A stretch of DNA of 64,000 bases from Corallococcus sp. EGB (GTDB lineage Bacteria; Myxococcota; Myxococcia; Myxococcales; Myxococcaceae): positions 1,364,001 to 1,428,000 of the forward strand of contig NZ_CP079946.1 in assembly GCF_019968905.1 (NCBI RefSeq). Direction: 5' to 3'. Positions 56,947 through 64,000 of the stretch are shown in pieces; positions within the stretch are counted from its first letter, which is position 1, and every line of letters starts with the position of its first letter. A program made the position numbers and the translations under genes. The notes below the pieces were generated by a model. It was not told the DNA's origin. It saw only the letters and a list, made by a program, of their open reading frames with translations, and made no database searches.

Positions 56947-57789
56947 CTAGCGGGACACGTTGAGCTTCACTTCACCCTTGAGGACGTAGGGGACCTGCAA
57001 CAGGGGACCCTTCAGCTCGCCCTTCACGCTGTAGGGCAGGACGCCCTTGGAGATGAGCGCCTTGACGCCCGGGCCCCAGGACTGGGCCGTCACCGCGACC
57101 TCCACCGGGTACACGCCCGTGGCGGACGCATCCACCGTGTCCGCCTGGGCGGTGGTGCCCTCCTCCAGCGGCCGGTCCGAGACGGCGACCTGGTAGGTCA
57201 GCGAGTCCAGCCGCAGCGGGAAGGGGTTCGGGTTGCGCACGCCCAGGCGCAGGTTCATCTGCACCTCCTCCGGCGAATAGCGGGCGGCGTCCAGGCTCTC
57301 CACGATGACCTCCGGCAGCCGGGGCACCCGCACGGCGCGGCTGGCGGCGAAGGGCAGGGTGTCCTCGCTGCCGTCGGTGCGCACCACCAGGGTGCCGCGC
57401 AGCGCGATGAGCACCGTGCCGCCCTGGGCGCTCAGGCGGGCCAGGTCCTCGGGGCTCTTCACGTAGGCGGACTTCTCCTCGATGGAGAAGTTCGCGGGCG
57501 TGCCCGGCGCGAACGGCACCCCCAGCTTCGAGGACCCCGTCTTCACCACCTTCCCGTCGGCGACGAGCTCGTAGTCGGCGCGCTCCACGACGCCGTTGGC
57601 GGTCCCGGTGATTTGTCCGGTGTAGCGCACGGAGGCGTCGGTGAGCCCCTGGGAGACGACGGCGGTCTCCTGGGCCGTCAGGGCAGGGGGGCCCCCGGAG
57701 CGGACCGGGGCGGAGGCGCACCCGGAGTTGAGGGCGAACAGCGCGGACACCAGGGCCAGCAGGCAGGTCGAGCGATTCACAAAGGACAT
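56947..57789 (-). CDS. LEA2/WHy-type lipoprotein, two-domain
   Basis: 280 residues. Lipobox near LNSGC (Cys about 24). Two repeated beta domains: about 45-150 (VRYTGQITGTANGVVERADY; GVPFAPGTPANFSIEEKSAY) and about 165-280 (VQMNLRLGVRNPNPFPLRLD; LEEGTTAQADTVDASATG), the NPNPFPL segment being typical of LEA type 2. ATG 57789 starts the signal peptide. Related in style to the smaller protein at 49490-49975. Divergent from the metallopeptidase gene. Confidence 0.8.
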   Translation of the reverse strand: MSFVNRSTCLLALVSALFALNSGCASAPVRSGGPPALTAQETAVVSQGLTDASVRYTGQITGTANGVVERADYELVADGKVVKTGSSKLGVPFAPGTPANFSIEEKSAYVKSPEDLARLSAQGGTVLIALRGTLVVRTDGSEDTLPFAASRAVRVPRLPEVIVESLDAARYSPEEVQMNLRLGVRNPNPFPLRLDSLTYQVAVSDRPLEEGTTAQADTVDASATGVYPVEVAVTAQSWGPGVKALISKGVLPYSVKGELKGPLLQVPYVLKGEVKLNVSR

Positions 57790-57845
57790 ATTGGGGAGGG
57801 CAGGCGCTGGTCCCAAGGGGATTTCCGCTAGACTGTCCACCAACC

Positions 57846-58490
57846 GTGGCTCCCCGACGTCCCAACTTCAACCGGACCCTGCGCTCCCTCATCCGGGACA
57901 TCGCCGCGCGCATGCCCGAGTTCAGCCACGTGAAGGTGGGCCGCATCCTCGTCGTCGCCGGTGAGGCCCGCCGCGCGTCGCGAGGCACGGTGAAGCCCCT
58001 GTGCTTCAAGGGGGGCAAGAGCATCGACAAGGCGGGGCGGCGCAAGCCGGTGGTGCGCATCCGGGGCCGCCGCATCCTGTACTGCATCACGCTCAGGCCG
58101 CTCTTCTTCCGGGGCTCCACCGCGAAGTCGCGGCTGGAGACGCTGATGCACGAGCTCTTCCACATCTCGCTGCGCTTCGACGGCACGCTGCACGCGGGCC
58201 GGCGCCACGCGAAGCTGGGCGCGGAGTTCGGGCGCCGCCTGCGGCCGCTGGTGCGCCGCTACCTGAAGCTGTGCCCGGAGGCGCTGCTCGCGGACCTGGC
58301 CTACACGGGCGAGGTGCGGGTGCTCCAGTGGCTGGAGCGTCCGGGCCCGGCCTATCACCCGCGCGCGTCGCACCGCCGCGTGCGCAAGGTCTACACGGAG
58401 GACCAGCTCTACTCCGGCGTGGCCCGCATGGTGACGCCGCGTCCGCGCGTGGCCCGCGAGGCCCACGTGCGCGACGACAAGGTGCACTGA
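57846..58490 (+). CDS. putative metallopeptidase (HEXXH), soluble
   Basis: 214 residues, very basic. The zinc motif HELFHISLRFDGTLHAGRRH at about 101-120 fits HEXXH-x8-H. N-terminal strands (FSHVKVGRILVVAGEARRAS; RGRRILYCITLRPLFF) and the C-terminal Arg-rich tail match a group of conserved putative metallopeptidases. Start GTG 57846. Ten bases separate its stop from the hemerythrin gene, so the two are probably co-transcribed. Confidence 0.7.
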   Translation: MAPRRPNFNRTLRSLIRDIAARMPEFSHVKVGRILVVAGEARRASRGTVKPLCFKGGKSIDKAGRRKPVVRIRGRRILYCITLRPLFFRGSTAKSRLETLMHELFHISLRFDGTLHAGRRHAKLGAEFGRRLRPLVRRYLKLCPEALLADLAYTGEVRVLQWLERPGPAYHPRASHRRVRKVYTEDQLYSGVARMVTPRPRVAREAHVRDDKVH

Positions 58491-58500
58491 GGGGCCTGGG

Positions 58501-58995
58501 ATGTCCGGGCCCACCGACTTCGTCAGCCTCGGCGCGCTCCACCGCGAGCTGGAGGAGCTGTTCCTCCAGCACCAGGAGGCGCTGATGGGCATGGACCTCG
58601 CCGCCGCGCGCGAGCGGCTGGCGAGGTATCGGGACGAGCTGACGCGGCACCTGGAGGCGGAGGAGGCCCTGCTGCTACCGGAGCTGCCGCGCGCCGGACG
58701 GATCCGAGGCGCGGCGCCCGAGCTCTTCACCGGCGAGCACCAGCGCATGCGGGAGTTGCTGACGAAGTGCCAGGAGGCCGTGGACGCGCTGGACCCGGGC
58801 GCCCCGGACTACCGCCGCGCGGTGCTCCGGGTGTTCGACATGGAGAGCACGTTCAAGCACCTGGAACACCACCACTCGCTGCGGGAGGAGACGTACCTGT
58901 TCCCCGCGTTGGATGGGGTGCTGGGGGCGGAGGAACGGCGGGCCCTGCTGGCTGCGTTCCTCGCGCGCACGGAGCCTACTGCTCCGAAGGCGTGA
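58501..58995 (+). CDS. hemerythrin (HHE) domain protein, cytoplasmic
   Basis: 164 residues, all helical. Iron-binding positions: GALHRELEELFLQHQEAL near 11-28, DELTRHLEAEEALLLPEL near 45-62, GEHQRMRELL near 80, and LEHHHSLREETYLFPAL near 120-136. Such domains bind a diiron site and respond to O2, NO or metals. Convergent with a second, exported hemerythrin protein; the stops overlap by 20 bases. Confidence 0.85.
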   Translation: MSGPTDFVSLGALHRELEELFLQHQEALMGMDLAAARERLARYRDELTRHLEAEEALLLPELPRAGRIRGAAPELFTGEHQRMRELLTKCQEAVDALDPGAPDYRRAVLRVFDMESTFKHLEHHHSLREETYLFPALDGVLGAEERRALLAAFLARTEPTAPKA

Positions 58996-59686
58996 ACCGG
59001 GCGAGCTCGAAGATTCCGAGCGCACGCTCCAATTGAGCCACCTCCTTGAGCGCGTTCTCGAAGCCATGGCTCCCCAGCAGCTTGTGTTCCTGCTCCTCGA
59101 AGCGCTCGCCGAGCTCCTTGAATTGCTTCGCATCGAAGAGGTCGCGGAAGGCGGGGAACAGGACCGTGTCCTCGCGCGCGGCGTGCGGCCGGTACATGTC
59201 GCTGAACTGGGTGAGCTGCATCGCGACCGCGGCCCTGGGTTCGGGTTTCGTGAGGGCGTCCCGACCCGAGGTCGTGGCGAGGATGGACTCGGTGATCTTG
59301 CGCCCGGCGGCGTGCTGTTCGAGCAGCACCTGAACGAGCTCCTGCTGCTGGCCCGCCTTCACCAGCCGGGGGAACACCTCCGTCTCCTCCGTCTTCTCGT
59401 GGTAGTTCTCGCCAAAGCGGCGCATGAGGCGCGTGGCCTGGACGAGCACCTCCACGGGAGCCTTCTCGTCAGGACTGCCGAGGCGGCGAGCAATCTCCTC
59501 GTACACCAGGAGCGTGCGGCGGATGATGCCGTGCTCGCGCATCAGGTCCTCGGTGGCGTTCACCTCCGCGGGCTTGGACTTGCTCTGGGGCTTGGGCGCC
59601 GCGGCGAGGGCGTCGCTGGCCGTGGCTCCCACGCCCAGCAAGGCGACCGTGGACAAGAAGCTGCGGCGACTGGGGGCTTCGCTCAT
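58976..59686 (-). CDS. Tat-exported hemerythrin (HHE) domain protein
   Basis: 236 residues. Twin-arginine signal SRRSFLSTVALLGVG at 6-20, cleavage near ALAAAP. Two HHE-type halves: TEDLMREHGIIRRTLLVYEE with NYHEKTEETEVFPRLV, and VLLEQHAAGRKI with YRPHAAREDTVLFPAFRDLF. A periplasmic diiron protein is expected, folded before export as Tat requires. ATG 59686 is used; a TTG two codons upstream is an alternative. Confidence 0.85.
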   Translation of the reverse strand: MSEAPSRRSFLSTVALLGVGATASDALAAAPKPQSKSKPAEVNATEDLMREHGIIRRTLLVYEEIARRLGSPDEKAPVEVLVQATRLMRRFGENYHEKTEETEVFPRLVKAGQQQELVQVLLEQHAAGRKITESILATTSGRDALTKPEPRAAVAMQLTQFSDMYRPHAAREDTVLFPAFRDLFDAKQFKELGERFEEQEHKLLGSHGFENALKEVAQLERALGIFELARFTPSEQ

Positions 59687-59773
59687 CGACAATCTCCTTG
59701 AATACGCGTGTCGGGAATCCGCCGCTCCCGGTCTCTCACGGTGGACTTATGGGCTGATGCCTCGTCGGCCGAA

Positions 59774-59796
59774 CCTGTCCGACAGTCGAACAGGTC
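59774..59796. repeat. palindrome copy 1 (ACCTGTCCGAC type)
   Basis: ACCTGTCCGAC-A-GTCGAACAGGT, 11-bp arms with one mismatch. It lies about 140 bases before the metalloprotease start and closely matches the perfect copy at 62447-62475. Confidence 0.85.
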
Positions 59797-59938
59797 TGTC
59801 CGCGGCGCGGCTGGCAGGGCGGGCGAGCGGGAGAGCCGTCGTCCTCCTGGCTCTGCTTGGAGTCGGAGCGCGCGTGCTGTCCTTTCGCCCGCATCCGGCC
59901 CCGGTGTGGGGTGCTGGCTCGAACGAGGTTTCCTCCAG

Positions 59939-61576
59939 GTGGGACGTGGGTTCTGGGCGTGGTGCGGGGCGCTCGTGGCGTGGGTGCTCACGGGCTGCGA
60001 TTCGGGCGCGGCGCTGACGCCCTGTGCCGCTGACTGCGAGGGCGCGGCCTGCGCGGCCTGTGTCACATCCCTTCCTGAAGAGACCGCCCGGCCCGCGCTC
60101 GCGTGTGATCAGCTTCCCGCGCCCTCGCGGTGCCTGGGGCCCCGGGTGCTGGAGCGCTGTGAGGGCGGTGCCGTGCACCGGGAGGACTGCGCGGAGGACA
60201 CGACCTGTGTCGAATCTCCCGGGGGCGCCTGTGTCGCGGGCACGGCGTGTGTCGACGGCGTCTCGCGGTGCACGGAGTCGCGCGCGTTGCAGGTGTGCAC
60301 GAATGGCCGGTGGGCCGCTCGGGCCTGTGACGTGGCCTGTGAAGCCGCGCCAGGCCGGGGCTTCTGTGGACGGCCCGGGCCCACGTTGAGCGGCTTGGTG
60401 CGCTACGCGCGACGCTTCCCGGATGCGGAGTTCCGTGCGTGGACGCCGGACGTGGAGCCGGTGCCCGCGCGTGGATTCCTCATCGTGTCGTTCCAGGGCA
60501 CGAAGGTGCTGGACTCGCAGGTGACGGATGAAGCCGGCCGCTTCACGCTGACGGTGTCGGCCTCTCCCGGCGAGGACGACCGCGTCGTCGTTTACGCCGC
60601 CGGGCGGGGGCGGGATGGCGCGGTGGCCTACGCCGTGGCGGACCCCGGCCTGCCGGGCGCGCAGTCCGTGAAGACGGCGCCGGGGGACGCGGCCCGCATC
60701 TGGAGCTGGTCCCGCACGACGCGAGAGCTGTCCGAACAGCCCGTGTTCAACCTCGCGGAGTCCGAGGGCGCCGGCGCGGCCGCGGTGTTCGACGTGCTGG
60801 GCACGGCGTGGCGCCGGATGCGCGAGCGCTACGACGGACGCGACGGCATGTCCGTGGTCGCGTGGCTGGGCTTCGGGACGACGTGGTCCTGCGGCGCGTG
60901 CTTCGCGCCCTGGCCGGTGACGACGGTGGGCCGGAGCTGGGAGTCACAGGTGTGGCTGCCGGGGGACTCGGATGCGGCGTGGTGGTCGGACGCGATGGTG
61001 ATGCATGAGCTGGGGCACTGGGTGATGGCCAGCCGGGGCACCAGCCCGGAGGAGGGCGGTCCGCACTACGTGGGCGTGCCCACCCTCCCGGGACAGGCCT
61101 GGAGCGAGGGCTGGGCCACGTGGTTCAGCGCGGACGCGCGCCGCAGTCCCCGCTACTTCGACCGGCAGGGCGGGACGATGTTCTGGGTGGACCTGTCCGC
61201 GCGAGCCTCCTCGGTCAGTCCCTGGACGCGGCCTCGCGCGGAAGACGGCCTGCTCCAGACCGTGGACGAGAACGAGGTGGCCGCCATCCTCTACCGCACG
61301 GCGGCGGGCACACCGTCGAGCCAGCCGCTCTACGACGCGCTCGCCGCGCCCGCGATGAACCGGTCGCCCTGGGCCCGCGGCTACACGCGGCACACGTGGA
61401 AGCGCGATGAGCAGGGCGCGCTCACGGACGTGCTGGACACGGGCAAACCGTCGCCGTGTCTCGCGGACTTCCTGGACGCGCTGAGGTGCCGGGGCTTCCC
61501 GAGCACCCTGGTGGACGCGGCCACCGAACCCGCCACCGCCTTCCCGTACCCCAGCCACGCGCCCCTGTGCCCATGA
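59939..61576 (+). CDS. lipoprotein zinc metalloprotease with Cys-rich N-terminal region
   Basis: About 545 residues from GTG 59939, which begins a lipoprotein signal (ALVAWVLTGC); the frame is open further upstream but without coding character. Residues about 25-140 hold many cysteines (CDQLPAPSRCLGPRVLERCE and similar), a sticker-like module often repeated in myxobacterial surface proteins. Residues about 140-210 look like a beta carboxypeptidase-regulatory domain. The protease part has MHELGHWVMASRG (HEXXH, about 357-365) and SEGWATWFSADA (third ligand Glu, about 388). Its TGA overlaps the next ATG (ATGA). Confidence 0.75.
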   Translation: MGRGFWAWCGALVAWVLTGCDSGAALTPCAADCEGAACAACVTSLPEETARPALACDQLPAPSRCLGPRVLERCEGGAVHREDCAEDTTCVESPGGACVAGTACVDGVSRCTESRALQVCTNGRWAARACDVACEAAPGRGFCGRPGPTLSGLVRYARRFPDAEFRAWTPDVEPVPARGFLIVSFQGTKVLDSQVTDEAGRFTLTVSASPGEDDRVVVYAAGRGRDGAVAYAVADPGLPGAQSVKTAPGDAARIWSWSRTTRELSEQPVFNLAESEGAGAAAVFDVLGTAWRRMRERYDGRDGMSVVAWLGFGTTWSCGACFAPWPVTTVGRSWESQVWLPGDSDAAWWSDAMVMHELGHWVMASRGTSPEEGGPHYVGVPTLPGQAWSEGWATWFSADARRSPRYFDRQGGTMFWVDLSARASSVSPWTRPRAEDGLLQTVDENEVAAILYRTAAGTPSSQPLYDALAAPAMNRSPWARGYTRHTWKRDEQGALTDVLDTGKPSPCLADFLDALRCRGFPSTLVDAATEPATAFPYPSHAPLCP

Positions 61577-62397
61577 AGCTTCCCCGTCCAATGCAGCGAA
61601 GCCGGCGGTCCCTCCTGCGCCCCTGGATGCGGAGACGCGTGGCAGGGGCCGTGCTGGCGCTGGCGCTCGTCGGTGCACTCTCCGCGAGCATGGCGTCCAG
61701 CGTGGAGCGCGTGCGGCGCAAGAAGCCGCCACGGTCTTCCGAGCCACCTCCGCGGGCCCAGGAGCACTCCGGCCCCATGTCCTCGCCAACGCTCCTCGCG
61801 TCAGCGCGGTCGGTGGCGCTTCCCGCGGAGGGAAGGGACGCGTGGAGCCTGAAGTCGCGCGAGCGTCAGGGCTCGCGGGCCACGCCAGCGAAAGCGCAGC
61901 CCCTGGATGCGACGGCCGCCCGCGCCATCGCGCCCACGCAGGGCCCGGAGGAAGGCGTCACCGCGACGGACAGCCCGTGGTCACCGTCCACGGTGCTTCC
62001 CGCCACGGCGCGAATCCCCGCGCCGCTGCACGTCTCCTGGAGGGTGGTGGACGCCAGCGCGGACACGGTGCGGCTCGTCGCGCGATTGGACCGGAGCCCG
62101 GGCTTCACCGCGCCCGTGCAGGTCTCCCTGCGCGTGCCGCCGAGAACAGTCCTCCGGGAAGGCCCCACGTCGCCCGTCGTCCTGGACGGCGAGACGCGCG
62201 AAGTGCCCTGGACCCTGGGGCTGCCCGAGGGCGGCGGCCCCGATGACGACCTCGTGCTGCTGGCGAGCGCCGGGGATGGGGCCTTCGGAGTCCACGCGGA
62301 GGCCCGCTACCACTTCGGTGGGGCGCTCGCGGAACCACCGCGGCCCACGCCCACAGGGCCTCCGCTGCCAGACGCCCTCATGCGCTCGAGCGAGTAG
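61573..62397 (+). CDS. single-pass exported protein, unknown
   Basis: 274 residues. Arg-rich N-terminus followed by one helix (RVAGAVLALALVGALSAS). Residues about 35-135 are low-complexity Pro/Ser/Ala. The C-terminal part (about 140-245: SWRVVDASADTVRLVARLDR; VPPRTVLREGPTSPVVLDGE) is beta-rich and may be an Ig-like fold. Coupled by ATGA to the metalloprotease gene; a partner or substrate of it is possible. Confidence 0.7.
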   Translation: MKLPRPMQRSRRSLLRPWMRRRVAGAVLALALVGALSASMASSVERVRRKKPPRSSEPPPRAQEHSGPMSSPTLLASARSVALPAEGRDAWSLKSRERQGSRATPAKAQPLDATAARAIAPTQGPEEGVTATDSPWSPSTVLPATARIPAPLHVSWRVVDASADTVRLVARLDRSPGFTAPVQVSLRVPPRTVLREGPTSPVVLDGETREVPWTLGLPEGGGPDDDLVLLASAGDGAFGVHAEARYHFGGALAEPPRPTPTGPPLPDALMRSSE

Positions 62398-62446
62398 GCC
62401 CAAGCCCCAACATCCCCGCGGTGCACCTGCCGCCGCCGACGCGGCC

Positions 62447-62475
62447 CGGACCTGTCCGACTGTCGGACAGGTCCG
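62447..62475. repeat. palindrome copy 2, perfect 14-bp arms
   Basis: CGGACCTGTCCGAC-T-GTCGGACAGGTCCG. It lies 49 bases after the operon's last stop, between convergent genes, with no T tract. Copy 1 is at 59774-59796, so the two copies flank the metalloprotease operon. Confidence 0.9.
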
Positions 62476-62501
62476 CGCGGTGCGCCGCGGGCGTCGCCTG
62501 A

Positions 62502-64000
62502 CTACGGCGTGTCCACGGCCAGCTTCTGCAGTGCGGCCTTCGCGTCCGCGTGGTCCGGCTGCAGCTGCACCGCGGCCTCGTACTCCTTCTTCGCCTCGGC
62601 CTTGCGGTTGACGGCTTCCAGCAGCTGCGCGAGCGCGTAGTGCGGCTCTCCCGCGCTGGCGTCCACCTGCGACGCGCCCCGGAAGGCCTTCTCCGCCTCC
62701 TGCAACTTGCCCTGCCGGTACAGCGTGTGCCCCAGGTACAGCAGCCCCAGCGAGTTGCGCGGCTCCACCGCCAGCACGTCGCTCAGGACCCGCATCGCCT
62801 TGGCGTCGTCACCGCCTCGCATGTACAGGAAGCCCAGCTCCGCGCGGGCCTCCAGCTGCGCGGGGTCCTTCGCCACCACCGCCTCCAGCTCCGGCACCGC
62901 CAGCTCCGGCCGGCCGCGCCGCGAGTGCAGGATGCCCAGCCGCGCCAGCGCCGCCGTGTCCGCCTCATCGCCCTCGGCGGGCGTCAGCAGCTTCTCCGCC
63001 GCGACGTAGTCGCCCATCGAGAGCAGCAGGTCCGCCAGCCCCAGCTTCGCCGCGCGGTGCTTCGGATCCTCCTTGAGCACGGCCTCATAGAGCGGCCGCG
63101 CCTGGGCGCCCACGTGCTTCTTCGCGTACGCGTCCGCCAGCATCAGCCGGTTGTCCACCGTGGGCTGGAGCTTCACGCAGGCCGAGTACTGCGCGATGGC
63201 GCCGTCCAGGTCGCCCTTGGCCTTGAGCGCGTCACCGTAGCCCGCGCGCACGCCGGGCTCGTCCGGGAAGGTCTCCACCGCCGTCTTCAGCGTGGCCAGC
63301 GCGTCGTCCACCTTGCCCAGCTCCAGGTACGCGCGCGCCAGGCCCTGGTACGCCTCCGTCGTCTTCTTGCCGTCGTCGGCGCTCTTCTCGATGGCCTTCT
63401 GGAACGCGGACACCGCCTGCGTCTTCTTGCCCTGCGCCAGGTACAGCTGGCCCAGCTGCGTGTACGGGCCGCTCGCGCGGCGGGGCTCCAAGAGCAGCGC
63501 CTTCTCGAAGGCCTTCGTCGCCCGGGCGTTCTCCCCCAGCTGGAAGCACGCGAGGCCCAGGTTGAAGTGCGCCTCCGCGTACTTCGGATCCAACGTGATG
63601 GCCTTCTGGAACGCGTCCGCCGCCTTGCGCGCGTTGCCCTGGCCGTCCAGCACCACGCCCAGGTTGTTCTGTGCCCGCGCGTGCTTCGGGTCCGCCTTGA
63701 GCGCCGCCTGGTACTCCGCGAACGCGCCCGTGACGTCGTTCTCCCGCATCAGCACGACGCCCAGGTTGTAGTGGGCCTCCGCGTCGTTGTCCTTCTGGCG
63801 GATGGCCTCGCGCAGCGTCTCCTTCGCTTCCGCCGACAGCCCCTTCTCCGCCAGCGCCTTGCCCAGGTTCACCCGCGCCACCTGGAGCCCGCCGTCCAGC
63901 TTCAGCGCTTCCCGGTATGCCTCGATGGCGTCGTCCGTGCGGTTGGCGCGCTGGAGCACCTCGCCCAGGTTGAAGCGCAGCTCCGCGTCCCTGGGCGCCA
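62502..64000 (-). CDS. TPR-repeat protein (5' end beyond the window)
   Basis: At least 499 residues, N-terminus off the right edge. The whole visible part is tandem 34-residue TPRs, about thirteen by eye; good examples are AEAHYNLGVVLMRENDVTGA, ARAQNNLGVVLDGQGNARKA, PTVDNRLMLADAYAKKHVGA and NSLGLLYLGHTLYRQGKLQE. Such solenoids bind protein partners; in myxobacteria they often belong to gliding, secretion or cell-polarity complexes. Stop at 62502. No other domain is in view. Confidence 0.88.
   Translation of the reverse strand, partial: APRDAELRFNLGEVLQRANRTDDAIEAYREALKLDGGLQVARVNLGKALAEKGLSAEAKETLREAIRQKDNDAEAHYNLGVVLMRENDVTGAFAEYQAALKADPKHARAQNNLGVVLDGQGNARKAADAFQKAITLDPKYAEAHFNLGLACFQLGENARATKAFEKALLLEPRRASGPYTQLGQLYLAQGKKTQAVSAFQKAIEKSADDGKKTTEAYQGLARAYLELGKVDDALATLKTAVETFPDEPGVRAGYGDALKAKGDLDGAIAQYSACVKLQPTVDNRLMLADAYAKKHVGAQARPLYEAVLKEDPKHRAAKLGLADLLLSMGDYVAAEKLLTPAEGDEADTAALARLGILHSRRGRPELAVPELEAVVAKDPAQLEARAELGFLYMRGGDDAKAMRVLSDVLAVEPRNSLGLLYLGHTLYRQGKLQEAEKAFRGASQVDASAGEPHYALAQLLEAVNRKAEAKKEYEAAVQLQPDHADAKAALQKLAVDTP

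Noticed and set aside
59708-59938. Upstream extension of the metalloprotease
   Set aside because: It would put 77 Arg/Ser-rich residues before a clear lipoprotein signal and run through the palindrome.

Overview
The window is very GC-rich DNA with strong G/C preference at third codon positions, packed genes, many lipoproteins and several alternative (GTG/TTG) starts. A 229-residue CsgA (C-signal) homologue with the functional residues T6, R10, S135 and K155, a HemG-type protoporphyrinogen oxidase next to it, an AgmX/PglI-type C-terminal domain, a PP2C-less Ser/Thr kinase and a sigma-54 activator point to a myxobacterium of the Myxococcaceae (Corallococcus/Myxococcus-like). That assignment is inference from gene content; no rRNA or tRNA was seen.

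Layout. 0-8 kb: coiled-coil exported protein, NtrC-type activator, Nudix hydrolase, haem-oxygenase-like protein, a membrane chemoreceptor preceded by a hexanucleotide tandem repeat, and a convergent overlapping histidine kinase. 8-11.7 kb: a lipoprotein with pre-toxin and nuclease-like C-terminal regions but no immunity gene, then radA and a GlsB/YeaQ-type membrane protein with a good terminator. 11.8-16.4 kb: a bioB-bioF-bioD operon behind a BirA-like operator, then a small unknown gene and an aminotransferase. 16.4-31.5 kb: ordinary chromosome (amino-acid-binding lipoprotein, TPR protein, GTP-dependent PEP carboxykinase, SLC13 transporter, miaE, acetyltransferase, AgmX/PglI-domain protein, gluQ, phosphoesterase, adenylate cyclase). 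31.7-36.0 kb: rlmN, a GCS2-like ligase, a large lipoprotein.

36.0-39.55 kb is different: much lower GC and codon use unlike the rest. It holds two same-strand genes overlapping by 11 bases, a NYN/PIN-like nuclease and a 748-residue NACHT/STAND-type ATPase with pentapeptide-like and winged-helix-like C-terminal parts, plus a 240-base stretch that is about 80% G+T just upstream. I regard this as the best candidate for an undescribed system, most likely anti-phage defence.

39.55-43.9 kb: LytTR regulator and sensor kinase with a previously unannotatable 37-codon membrane peptide gene in front, then hemG divergent from csgA. 44-53.3 kb: CapA-like lipoprotein, pdxH, glgA, Ser/Thr kinase, LEA/WHy-type lipoprotein, CorC/CNNM-type membrane protein, secreted proteins. 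53.3-55.3 kb is an accessory scar with two broken genes (DUF1016-type nuclease with two nonsense codons; a short ADP-ribosylation/crystallin-J1-like remnant). 55.3-64 kb: a putative DXD-type glycosyltransferase, aat, a lipoprotein, a metallopeptidase, two convergent hemerythrin-domain proteins, a metalloprotease lipoprotein operon flanked by two related palindromes, and a TPR protein running off the right edge.
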